Notes: a model not told the origin generated them from the letters alone. A stretch of DNA of 6,925 bases from Candidatus Falkowbacteria bacterium CG23_combo_of_CG06-09_8_20_14_all_49_15 (GCA_002771615.1 PCSD01000091.1:1-6925); one strand, 5' to 3'; shown: positions 1 to 6,790, counted from the stretch's first letter. Program-made: numbers and translations.

Positions 1-87
1 TAGTTGATTAAATAACTAAATACCTTATCACATCAGATAGGACATTTCTATATGACGCTAGTAGGACATTATCATAAAATTTTCACA
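1..87. mobile_element. Terminal segment of an IS481-like insertion sequence (partial)
   Basis: The segment ends in ...TTTTCACA at 87 and carries two TAGGACAT boxes at 38-45 and 62-69. Its reverse complement aligns with the right edge of the window: both start with TGT, both have the first ATGTCCTA box beginning 18 nt in, and both have a second box 24-25 nt further on. The two edges therefore look like the opposite terminal inverted repeats of one type of element. TGT...ACA termini and repeated ATGTCCT boxes fit what I know of IS481-family ends, but no transposase coding sequence is visible, so the family is an inference. The element would extend leftwards out of the window. Confidence 0.6.
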
Positions 88-138
88 TTCCAAAGTTTTG
101 TCAATCAAAATACTATCAGCGTATTCTTCCGCTGTCAT
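88..138 (-). other. Possible 5' fragment of a gene cut by the IS
   Basis: On the minus strand an ATG at 138 opens 17 codons (MTAEEYADSILIDKTLE) that run exactly up to the IS terminus at 87. The reading frame then continues through IS sequence to a TAG at 58-60. The same frame is also open upstream, through the terminator to 333, so the true start is unclear. An AGGAGG at about 169-174 lies too far from this ATG (about 28 nt) to be its ribosome binding site. The peptide looks protein-like but I do not recognise it. It could be the interrupted start of a gene or simple chance. Confidence 0.2.
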
Positions 139-247
139 TTTAGAGATTGGTTTATCCGGTATTGCCAGCCTCCTGATTCGGCGCGGTGGCTGGCACGCAA
201 CAAAGAACAAAAAATAATCGTCAGGCAGGGATATTTTACGACCTATT

Positions 248-289
248 AAAAAAAATGGGATCGGGTCAATTACATCATTTGACCCGATC
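248..289 (-). terminator. Rho-independent terminator of the minus-strand gene set
   Basis: Read on the minus strand, GATCGGGTCAA (289-279) pairs perfectly with TTGACCCGATC (269-259) around a 9-nt loop. After three more bases (CCA) comes a run of eight T (255-248). It lies about 55 nt past the phosphoesterase stop codon, so it probably ends transcription of the whole efflux/phosphoesterase set and separates it from the IS. Confidence 0.92.
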
Positions 290-345
290 AGCAATAGCCT
301 TTTTTGGCAATATACTATAAAAAAAGACTCCAATCCCTCCCATGA

Positions 346-1062
346 TTAATTTTGCGCTTTGAGGGTAATGGCGGTGATTTCCGGCGCGCCGGTCGTACGC
401 AGGGGCGGACCCCAAGTGCCGGTGCCGGCGGAAGTGTTCAGGTGGTAGGCGCCGTCTTGATGCCAGCCGTAATGATAGCGGCCGTAAATAAGCCGCGTCA
501 TCAGGTTAAAAGGGAATATTTGGCCGCGGTGGGTGTGGCCGGAGAGCTGTAAATTAATGCCGGCCGCTTTGGCTTCGGCTGTCAGCCGCGGTATATGATA
601 AAGCAGAATTTTTGGAGCCGGGCTTGTTTTTGCTTGCTCCAGCAGACCAATCAAAGTCTTCGTTTGACCTTGGCCATAACTCAAGCCGATAATTTTTAGG
701 CCGGCCAGATCAATTATCTCATTATCCAAGACGCGCACTTGGCTGGCGCGCAGAGCGTCCAGGGCGGTAGCCGTGTCCAGATAGGTTTCGTGGTTGCCGG
801 TGATAAAAAACACGCCGGACCGCGCTCGCAATCGCGCCAGCGGGCTGGCCAAACGGGCGAAATCGTGGCTGGTGCCGTCAAAATAATCGCCGGTAATGAA
901 AATCGCTTCCGGGTTTAAAGCATTGATTTGATCAGCCATTTTTTCCAGCCAGCGGTTTTTGTTGATGGCGCCGGCATGGACATCGCTGATCTGTACGATC
1001 GTTTTATCCTGCCAGGCGCCCGGCAGGTTCTGGATAGTGATTGTCTGCTGTTTGACGCGCAA
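346..1062 (-). CDS. Metallophosphoesterase catalytic domain (C-terminal part of a membrane-anchored protein)
   Basis: This is a calcineurin-like (YkuE/YaeI-type) metallophosphoesterase domain, 238 residues from the TTG at 1062. All metal-site motifs are present: DVH (D27, H29), GDYFD (D59), GNHE (N90, H91), the His of LLYHIPR (H156) and GHTH (H176, H178). The active site thus looks intact, with two-metal phosphomono- or diesterase chemistry expected from the family; the substrate is unknown. The frame stays open upstream of 1062 to beyond the stop of the preceding membrane ORF, reading LAASAGAINARIL before the RVKQQTITI strand. This is how the link between membrane helix and catalytic domain normally reads in this family. 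The TTG is therefore probably not a real start: this is the second half of a protein of about 368 residues, split from 1095-1451 by a -1 frame change. The stop is TAA, followed by the terminator at 248-289. The domain would sit on the outer face of the cytoplasmic membrane if the helices are arranged as in relatives. Confidence 0.88.
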   Translation of the reverse strand: MRVKQQTITIQNLPGAWQDKTIVQISDVHAGAINKNRWLEKMADQINALNPEAIFITGDYFDGTSHDFARLASPLARLRARSGVFFITGNHETYLDTATALDALRASQVRVLDNEIIDLAGLKIIGLSYGQGQTKTLIGLLEQAKTSPAPKILLYHIPRLTAEAKAAGINLQLSGHTHRGQIFPFNLMTRLIYGRYHYGWHQDGAYHLNTSAGTGTWGPPLRTTGAPEITAITLKAQN

Positions 1063-1094
1063 AATACGGGCATTGATCGCGCCGGCGCTGGCGG

Positions 1095-1117
1095 CTAAAA
1101 GGCCAGAATAAAAAAAA
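1095..1117 (-). other. Frameshift junction with slippery T8 run
   Basis: On the minus strand the membrane ORF reads GTT TTT TTT ATT CTG GCC TTT TAG. The T8 run (plus-strand A 1110-1117) contains a U UUU UUU heptamer in the zero frame, the classic layout for -1 slippage. A second short run, CTTTTAG (A 1097-1100 on plus), lies at the stop itself. A -1 shift at either place, or one extra T, joins the helix to LAASAGAINARIL and on to the catalytic domain. I cannot tell a programmed shift from a real mutation or a homopolymer sequencing error. Confidence 0.75.
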
Positions 1118-1451
1118 CGACCGCCAGGTTGCGGAGGGCGGTGGATTGCGGTGCGAGGCCGGCCAAGCGGCCGATGGCCAAGACAATGGCGCTGGCTGAT
1201 AATAAATACACCAACAAGCCATACCAGCCGGCAAAGATCAGATACAGCCAGTTCAAATAAATAGCATTTAAAAAACGGCCCAGGATGAGCAAAATAATAA
1301 AACCGCCGGCGAAGACGGCCAAGCCGGCCACCAGCCAGAATTTATTCCCAGTCGGCCAGGTAAAAAAGCGTAGCAGGGAAAGATAAAGGAAATAGTGGCT
1401 GGTAAAAGCCGCGAGTAGCGCGGCCGTAAAAAAGAAAAAAAATATCGCCAT
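1095..1451 (-). CDS. N-terminal membrane domain of the split metallophosphoesterase
   Basis: The ORF has 118 residues and is almost wholly hydrophobic, with four predicted membrane segments at roughly 3-28, 37-59, 66-96 and 107-118. The last is cut off by TAG in mid-helix (NLAVVFFILAF), which is itself a sign of an artificial end. A four-helix N-terminal domain in front of a YkuE-like phosphoesterase is a known arrangement, and the catalytic domain follows directly in the -1 frame. The two together would give about 368 residues, a normal length for this architecture. The start ATG at 1451 has no Shine-Dalgarno sequence but lies 6 nt past a TATAAT box, which suggests a leaderless message. The RND stop codon is 47 nt upstream. 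On its own the fragment would be a small membrane protein of no recognisable function. Confidence 0.8.
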   Translation of the reverse strand: MAIFFFFFTAALLAAFTSHYFLYLSLLRFFTWPTGNKFWLVAGLAVFAGGFIILLILGRFLNAIYLNWLYLIFAGWYGLLVYLLSASAIVLAIGRLAGLAPQSTALRNLAVVFFILAF

Positions 1452-1457
1452 AAGCTG

Positions 1458-1486
1458 ATTATACCGTTGGCCGGCGAATTTGTAAA
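1458..1486 (-). promoter_or_regulatory. Sigma70-type promoter of the phosphoesterase gene
   Basis: On the minus strand TTTACA (1486-1481) and TATAAT (1463-1458) are separated by exactly 17 nt. The ATG at 1451 begins 7 nt after the last base of the -10 box, so the expected start of transcription falls at or next to the A of the ATG. It lies wholly in the 47-nt gap after the RND gene, which implies expression partly independent of the pump. Confidence 0.65.
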
Positions 1487-1498
1487 CAAAATATATAA

Positions 1499-4400
1499 TC
1501 AGGCGGCGGTGATCGTATCAGCCGGCGGGCCGTTTTGGCCGGCAGAGGGGGAGCATTTTTCCCGGGCGCAGAGGCTCACATACATGATTGGCACTATGAT
1601 CAAGGTCAGCAGAGTGGCGGAAAAAAGCCCGAAGATGATGGTGACGGACAAGCCGACCCAGAATTCGTTGGTAAAAGCCAGGGGCAGAATTCCGGCGATG
1701 GTGGTGGCGGTGGTCAAAAAGATCGGCTGGATGCGCGCCCGTCCCGCTTCAATGATCCCTTCAATCAATTCCAGGCCGTCGGCCAGATTCTTGTTGATCC
1801 GGTCAATCAGGATGATGGCATCGTTGACGGCGATGCCGGCCAGGGAAACCAGCCCGATGAAGGCCGGGAAAGAGAAAGGCAGGCGCAGGAGGTTCAGGCC
1901 GAAGATTACGCCGATCAGGGCCAGGGGCAGGGTGAAAAGGATGATGAAGGGTTGGCGGAAAGAATTGAACTGCAGGACCAGGATGAAGGCGATCAAAATG
2001 ATCGCGACAATCATGGATAAAAATGTTTCCCGGAAAGATTTGTTTATATCCTCCATTTCTCCGCCGCTGGTGATGTTGATATCCGACAACTGCTTCGCTT
2101 GCGCTTGCCAAGCCGCAAAATCGCGGAAAATTTTTTGTTTGTCCGCGTCCGGCGTAGTATCGGCTGTAATCACTATGGCCCGTTTACCGTCCAAATGGTT
2201 AATGGACAGAAGAGACGGTTCAAGCCGGAGCGAGGCGATCTGCCGCAGAGGAATGAGTTCGCCGCGGCCGTTGGGCAGGAGTATCTCCTGCAGGTCAGTG
2301 ATGTTGACAATCTCATTCTGTTCGTTTTTGACGGTGATATCAATGTCCTCGCCGTTCAAGTTGACGGTTGAGGCTTTGGCGCCGCTCAGGGCTGTCCGCA
2401 ATCCGGCGGCGACTGTGGCGTTGTCCAGGCCGTAGTAATTGGCTTTTTGCCGGTCAACGTGGAAAGTAAAATCGCCAGCGCCGTTTTCCGTGTTGTCTTT
2501 GATATTGATCACTGCCGGTTGGAGAGCGAAATATCCTTTGATCTCTTCCGCGGCCGCGGCCAGGCGGCCAAGGTCATCGCCGGTCAGGCGGACTTCAATC
2601 GGGGAGCCGCTGGGCGGTCCGGCGGAGATTGACTCCACGTTTATTTCCGCGTTCGGGATTTCGGTCAAGCGCGCGCGCAGATCATCGGCAATCTCATAGC
2701 TTTTGGCCGCGCGGTCCTTTTTCGGCTTGAGATTGACGGTGATATTGGCCAGGTGCGAGCCGCTTCCGCCGCCGCCGAAATTGCCTAAATTTATTGATGA
2801 TCCGATGACGGTGACATAGTTGTCAACATCCGAGAGGCCGGCGATGATTTTTTCCGCGGCCGCAGTTTTTTCTTCGTTCGCGGCCAAGGTTGAGCCGGCC
2901 GGCAATTTGATGTTGACCGCGAAATAATCCACATCCACTTCGGAAAAAAGTTCAATTTTCATCAGGCCGGAAAAGGGAACCGCCAAAGCCAGCACGAAGA
3001 CGAACCAGACCGTGCCGATTATCAGCCGGCGCCGGGTTTGGCTGGTGAGGATGCGGCGCAAGTTTTTTTCATAGAAATTTTGCGTCTTCCGCTTCCAGCC
3101 GGCGATTAATAAATGTCTTTTCTCGCCACGGGAGGTGACTTGGCCGCCGTCCGCGAATTTTACTTTCAGCAAGCGGGCGACCAGGGGCGGGACAATGCCC
3201 AGGGCGATGAATAGGGAAGAGATCAGGGTGGCGCTGATGGTCATAGGCAGTGTTTTCAAATATTCGCCCAGGATGCCGGAAACCAAGAGCATAGGCAGAA
3301 AAGCGGCGACAGTCGTCATGGTGCCGGAAATGATCGGCCATTTGTAATAGGCAATCGCCAGCAAGGCGGCTTCATAAGGCCGTTTTTGCCGATCATTGAC
3401 GAATTCATTGATGCCTTCATTAATGACGATGACATTATCCACCATCAGCCCGAGAGACAAGACCAGGGAAAAAAGCACCAGGCTGTTCAAAGTCATGCCT
3501 TCCAGGAGCAGGAAGATGAAGGCCATAAAAAAGGCAAAAGGGACAGCCAGGGCGGTAATCAGGGCGCCGCGCCAGCTGACCGCTAAAGCGAGAAGCAAAG
3601 TGATAAGAATGACCGTCTGCAGGCCGTTGGTGCCCAACTGCCTCAAGTCTTCGCGGATGAAAGCGGCATTGTCGTTCGTCTTGACCACTTCCAGGTCGGC
3701 CGGCAGAATTTTTTTTTCGGCCAGGGAACCGATTGCTTGATCGGCGGCGGTGATGATTTTGAGAATATTGCCGCCGGTTTTTTTATAGATTTGGAGAGAG
3801 ATGGTCGGTTGGGATATTTCGCCCGCGAAACCCAGTTTCGCTATGGAAGTTTTTTCTTTGAAAGTGTCTTTGACCAGGGCGATATCGCGCAAAAAGACCG
3901 GCGCGTTTCCGTAGGTGGCGATGACCAGGTCATTCAGAGTTTCCGTCTCGGCGATTTTTCCTTCCACGCGGATGTTGTAATTGAAGCCATCAATGTCAAT
4001 CTGGCCGGCCGGCAGGCTGAAATTGGCGCGGCTGATGGCCGCCGCCACCTGGCCCGGAGTCAGATTGAAAGCGGCCAGCTGGTTTTGGCTCAAAGCGACC
4101 AGGAATTCCCTTTGTTGTTCGCCGCTCATGACCACTTTGGAGACATTGGCAATCTGTTCAAATTCTTCCTGGACGCGATCGGCATAAATTTTCAAGTCTT
4201 TTTCCGCCAAATTGCCGGCCAGGGAATAAGTCACGATCGGGATATCGTTCGCGTTGATTTCCAGCACCACCGGCGTTTCCGCTTCGGCCGGCAGATCCGG
4301 CGCGGCATCATCAACCGCCTCCCGCAGTTTCCGCAGGCTGTCTTTAATGTCTTCTTCGGCGTAGAATTCCACGAAAATACTCGCGAAACCCTGTCCGGCG

Positions 4401-4714
4401 CGCGAATTGAAACGTCTTAAGCCGTCTAAGTTTTTTATTTTATTCTCCAATTTTTTTATCACCAAGTCCTCCATATCCGCCGGCGTCGCGCCGGGGAAAA
4501 CCGCGCTCACGGCCGCGAAGGGGATTTTCACTTCGGGATTGGCTTCGCGGGGCAAGGCCCAGAGGGCATAGGCGCCCAGCAGGCTGATGGTGATGATTAG
4601 GAGATAGGTGAAGCGAAAATTTTTCACGAAAAAGCCGAAGAATGATTTTTCTTCTTTCTTCATCGCGCTAACTTCATCAGCGCTCCGTTTTTTTTGGTAT
4701 CCTTCTCGGTCCAT
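1499..4714 (-). CDS. RND-family efflux transporter (AcrB/HAE-type inner-membrane pump)
   Basis: At 1071 residues this is a complete RND pump that drives substrate export using the ion gradient across the cytoplasmic membrane. Layout: TM1 about 35-53, first extracytoplasmic porter loop 54-360 (PREANPEVKIPFA, FPGATPADMEDLV), TM2-TM6 about 363-515, TM7 about 563-582, second porter loop 585-895 with a glycine-rich patch at 645-652, and TM8-TM12 about 896-1048. In TM4 the AcrB pair D407/D408 aligns with D426/N427 (GLMVDN). In TM10 AcrB K940 aligns with N964 (GIAVND), with an Asp at 965. R971 and T978 have counterparts R994 and T1001. The proton relay is therefore of a variant type, seen in other divergent HAE pumps. 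The start is uncertain: ATG 4714 has no ribosome binding site, and an in-frame ATG at 4663 (MKKEEKSFFGFFVKNF) would remove 17 residues. The stop is TGA. The fusion protein gene lies 137 nt upstream, so the two probably assemble together. No TolC-like gene is present. Substrate is unknown. Confidence 0.95.
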   Translation of the reverse strand: MDREGYQKKRSADEVSAMKKEEKSFFGFFVKNFRFTYLLIITISLLGAYALWALPREANPEVKIPFAAVSAVFPGATPADMEDLVIKKLENKIKNLDGLRRFNSRAGQGFASIFVEFYAEEDIKDSLRKLREAVDDAAPDLPAEAETPVVLEINANDIPIVTYSLAGNLAEKDLKIYADRVQEEFEQIANVSKVVMSGEQQREFLVALSQNQLAAFNLTPGQVAAAISRANFSLPAGQIDIDGFNYNIRVEGKIAETETLNDLVIATYGNAPVFLRDIALVKDTFKEKTSIAKLGFAGEISQPTISLQIYKKTGGNILKIITAADQAIGSLAEKKILPADLEVVKTNDNAAFIREDLRQLGTNGLQTVILITLLLALAVSWRGALITALAVPFAFFMAFIFLLLEGMTLNSLVLFSLVLSLGLMVDNVIVINEGINEFVNDRQKRPYEAALLAIAYYKWPIISGTMTTVAAFLPMLLVSGILGEYLKTLPMTISATLISSLFIALGIVPPLVARLLKVKFADGGQVTSRGEKRHLLIAGWKRKTQNFYEKNLRRILTSQTRRRLIIGTVWFVFVLALAVPFSGLMKIELFSEVDVDYFAVNIKLPAGSTLAANEEKTAAAEKIIAGLSDVDNYVTVIGSSINLGNFGGGGSGSHLANITVNLKPKKDRAAKSYEIADDLRARLTEIPNAEINVESISAGPPSGSPIEVRLTGDDLGRLAAAAEEIKGYFALQPAVINIKDNTENGAGDFTFHVDRQKANYYGLDNATVAAGLRTALSGAKASTVNLNGEDIDITVKNEQNEIVNITDLQEILLPNGRGELIPLRQIASLRLEPSLLSINHLDGKRAIVITADTTPDADKQKIFRDFAAWQAQAKQLSDINITSGGEMEDINKSFRETFLSMIVAIILIAFILVLQFNSFRQPFIILFTLPLALIGVIFGLNLLRLPFSFPAFIGLVSLAGIAVNDAIILIDRINKNLADGLELIEGIIEAGRARIQPIFLTTATTIAGILPLAFTNEFWVGLSVTIIFGLFSATLLTLIIVPIMYVSLCAREKCSPSAGQNGPPADTITAA

Positions 4715-4762
4715 AAATAAATTTTTTTATTATATGCGAGGCAAGCGGATAAAAATTTGGGG

Positions 4763-4818
4763 ATCCGGATTATATGGCCAGTATTAATCCTATATGATCC
4801 GGATGAAAGTATCCGGAT
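4763..4818 (-). promoter_or_regulatory. Three ATCCGGAT palindromes in the gap between fusion protein and pump
   Basis: ATCCGGAT occurs at 4763-4770, 4797-4804 and 4811-4818. On the minus strand the first two met by polymerase (4818-4811 and 4804-4797) form an 8-bp hairpin with a 6-nt loop. The middle copy can instead pair with the last one (4770-4763) in a longer imperfect stem extended by ATAT pairs, followed by CCCCAAATTTTT. The two folds exclude each other. This could be an attenuator-like RNA switch or a set of operator half-sites for a dimeric regulator. TATAAT hexamers lie at 4831-4826, 4774-4769 and 4734-4729, but none has a good -35 box. Function is inferred from structure only. Confidence 0.45.
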
Positions 4819-4851
4819 GCGACGAATTATATTCGGGTATAAGAACAGAAT

Positions 4852-6720
4852 TTATCGAGCAACGGTGATCGGATCGCCATCCGCCAAATTCTTGTTGTTT
4901 TCCACGATCAGGCGATCGCCATGGTTGAGGCCGCGCGTGATTTCCACCAGTGCGCCGTCCGCTTGGCCTAAGGCAACGAGCGTTTTGACGGCGCGGCCGT
5001 CGCGTTCAAGAAAAACAAAATTTTCCGTCTGGCTGAGGATGACAGCGCGCAAAGGGACGAAAACCGCTCCGGTTTTTTCCCCGCTCAAAAGGCGGATTGG
5101 CAAGCTGACCGGCACGAAAGTGCCGGCGATCAGATCTTCATTATGGTTGTCAAAGGCGATTTCCACGCGGACTTTCTTCGTGATCGGGTCGGCCGCGGGC
5201 GCGATTTGCGCCACTGTTCCTTCCAAATCGCCGTTCATGAGCGCCGGCTGGCCCAAAGTTAAGCGATAGACATCCGTGGCCGGCAGATTTATTTCAATTT
5301 TCAAGCGGTCGGTTTGGGCGATTTGGCCGATTTTTTGCCCAGGGGAAAGCTCGGTTCCGATTGAAACATATTGCGCGGTCGCCCGGCCGGCGATCGGGGC
5401 TTTGATGGTCAGTTTAGCGACTTGTTCCGCCAACAGATAAGACTGGCCGGAGGCGCCGTCAATGGCGGCCTGGCCGATTTGGTTCTGCTGGGTTTTGGAC
5501 TGCCGGGCCGCGTCAATTCCGGCCAGGCTGGTTTCATGAGCGAGGCGGGCCAGATCAAGCTGTTTTTGGGCAGACGCGACCGCGCTGGCCAGGGGGTCAA
5601 GCTGTTGCTTGCGGTTTAATTCAATATTTTCCAGGGCGGACAAGGACCGGTCAGCCAGATTGAGATTTTGGGTCAAAAGCGCGGACAGGGAATTTAATGA
5701 AGCTTTCTGCCCTTGCTTGGCCGATTCGCTGAATTGCGAATCAGTGACGGTCTTATCCAGAGCCAAGACAGCCTGGCTGATCGCCTGCTGGACGCTTTTC
5801 ATCAGGCTGATCGCGTTTTCCAGGGCGATAATAATATTTTCTTCCGTTGCCGGCCAAACTGAAGTCCGTTCATAGGCGGTGCGGGCAGAGATAAATGATG
5901 CTTCCGCCCGGGTGGCTTGCGCCGGATCCAAAGCGCTGAAATTGCCGGCCAGGCCGGGCAAACGCACATTAGTATTGTCCACGTCTAAAAGATAATCAAT
6001 TTGGTCCAGGCCGTTTTTACTGATATTCAGATAATCAGGCCAGGCGAGCAGGGCGGCTTGTTTCTGGTCTTGGACGCTTTTATCCAATGAGTCGGAAGCA
6101 TTGCTAAGATTATTCTGGGCATTGGCCAGCGTGATTTCCGCTTGCCGCACCGACTCCAGGCCCCTTTGGACGCTGATTTCCGCTTGCCGCACCGACTCGT
6201 CCGCCAGTTTGGCGGTTTGCAGCTGGCTGAGCCGGGCATTGTTTTCGCCGGTCAGGGAGTTTTGATAGCTGATCAAGGCGGTTTCGTTGTTCAGCCGCGC
6301 CAGGATTTGGTTTTGTCTGATTTCATCGCCAACCTTGAAATCCAGACTCACGACTGTGCCGCCGCTTTGCGCGACCACTTCCACCGCATTATCCGGCCGG
6401 ACCGCGCCGACCGCTTTGATCTCGCTTTTTTCTTCTTGTTCCAGGTCAATATCAACAACGTTGACCAGAGTCGGATTTTTTTCCTGCGCTTGGCCGGCGG
6501 GATTTTTTTCCTGTCCATAGACCCAGAAAACGATGAAAAAAATAATCAGCAAAGCGGTAAGGCCCAAGCCCGTCAGGCGGGCGCGGGACAAATGATTTGA
6601 AAAAATTTTTCCAATTTTCATAAAAATATCATTATTGGCGTTTTTAAATATTTGCCATAAGCTATACTTTAAATCATCCGGCTTCAAGTCAAAACCGGCC
6701 GGCCGGCTCTTGCCGGCCAT
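4852..6720 (-). CDS. RND efflux membrane fusion protein (HlyD/AcrA-like periplasmic-adaptor type)
   Basis: The protein has 622 residues from ATG 6720, or 589 from the in-frame ATG at 6621 (MKIGKIFSNHL), which I think more likely because it leaves a short N-terminus before the membrane anchor at about 50-68. The parts, in 622-residue numbering, follow the adaptor order: first lipoyl half-motif about 112-143 (SGGTVVSLDFKVGDEI), long helical section about 145-435, second lipoyl half-motif about 436-470 (IKAPIAGRATAQYVSIGTEL), beta-barrel about 472-545, and membrane-proximal domain about 550-622. The helical section is far longer than the AcrA hairpin and appears to hold an extra helical domain at about 222-375. 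I see no RLS-type tip motif for TolC docking. Role: anchored in the cytoplasmic membrane, it would cap or gate the RND pump encoded next downstream. Neither start has a clear ribosome binding site. A strong promoter lies at 6791-6819. Confidence 0.92.
   Translation of the reverse strand: MAGKSRPAGFDLKPDDLKYSLWQIFKNANNDIFMKIGKIFSNHLSRARLTGLGLTALLIIFFIVFWVYGQEKNPAGQAQEKNPTLVNVVDIDLEQEEKSEIKAVGAVRPDNAVEVVAQSGGTVVSLDFKVGDEIRQNQILARLNNETALISYQNSLTGENNARLSQLQTAKLADESVRQAEISVQRGLESVRQAEITLANAQNNLSNASDSLDKSVQDQKQAALLAWPDYLNISKNGLDQIDYLLDVDNTNVRLPGLAGNFSALDPAQATRAEASFISARTAYERTSVWPATEENIIIALENAISLMKSVQQAISQAVLALDKTVTDSQFSESAKQGQKASLNSLSALLTQNLNLADRSLSALENIELNRKQQLDPLASAVASAQKQLDLARLAHETSLAGIDAARQSKTQQNQIGQAAIDGASGQSYLLAEQVAKLTIKAPIAGRATAQYVSIGTELSPGQKIGQIAQTDRLKIEINLPATDVYRLTLGQPALMNGDLEGTVAQIAPAADPITKKVRVEIAFDNHNEDLIAGTFVPVSLPIRLLSGEKTGAVFVPLRAVILSQTENFVFLERDGRAVKTLVALGQADGALVEITRGLNHGDRLIVENNKNLADGDPITVAR
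6132..6198 (-). repeat. 25-nt exact direct repeat in the coiled-coil region
   Basis: Positions 6132-6156 and 6174-6198 are identical over 25 nt, offset by 42 nt (14 codons). In the fusion protein this gives two copies of ESVRQAEI (residues about 175-182 and 189-196). Fourteen residues is two heptads, so the duplication keeps the coiled-coil register. Confidence 0.85.
6701..6718 (-). promoter_or_regulatory. GC-rich hairpin directly after the upstream candidate ATG
   Basis: On the minus strand GGCCGGC (6718-6712) pairs perfectly with GCCGGCC (6707-6701) across a 4-nt AAGA loop. The stem begins one base after the ATG at 6720 and would hinder initiation there. That favours the ATG at 6621 as the real start, with the hairpin lying in the leader RNA. 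It lacks a proper T run (only TTTT a few bases on), so it is not a standard terminator. Confidence 0.4.
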
Positions 6721-6790
6721 ATTTTTCCGTTAATATTTCCGGCGCGGCCAGCTAGCCGGGTTGGCGCATAGCCAGATTTGCAGATTTTTA

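Noticed and set aside
163..195. 8-bp inverted repeat TGCCAGCC / GGCTGGCA with an AGGAGG in the loop on the minus strand
   Set aside because: The 17-nt loop is long, there is no T run, and no start codon lies at a useful distance from the AGGAGG. It is recorded but not supported as a riboswitch or terminator.
58..333. Minus-strand ORF of 91 codons covering the terminator
   Set aside because: It runs through the terminator stem and T run and ends inside the IS. At most its last part before the IS could be genuine.
1004..1234. Minus-strand ORF of 76 codons spanning the frameshift junction
   Set aside because: It is the third frame across the split phosphoesterase, with a Trp/Pro/Arg-rich translation and none of the family motifs.
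1467..2435. Long plus-strand ORF of 322 codons opposite the RND gene
   Set aside because: It is antisense to a clear RND gene, its translation is rich in Arg, Met and Ser with no domain pattern, and it starts inside the adjacent gap. It is a by-product of the codon bias of the real gene.
3737..4420. Plus-strand ORF of 227 codons opposite the RND gene
   Set aside because: It lies fully inside the RND coding region, and its Gly/Asp/Phe-rich translation mirrors the reverse complement of RND codons. There is no recognisable motif.
4729..4831. TATAAT hexamers before the RND gene as independent promoters
   Set aside because: None has a recognisable -35 box at 16-18 nt, unlike the promoters at 1458-1486 and 6791-6819. 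Transcription from the adaptor promoter is the simpler explanation.
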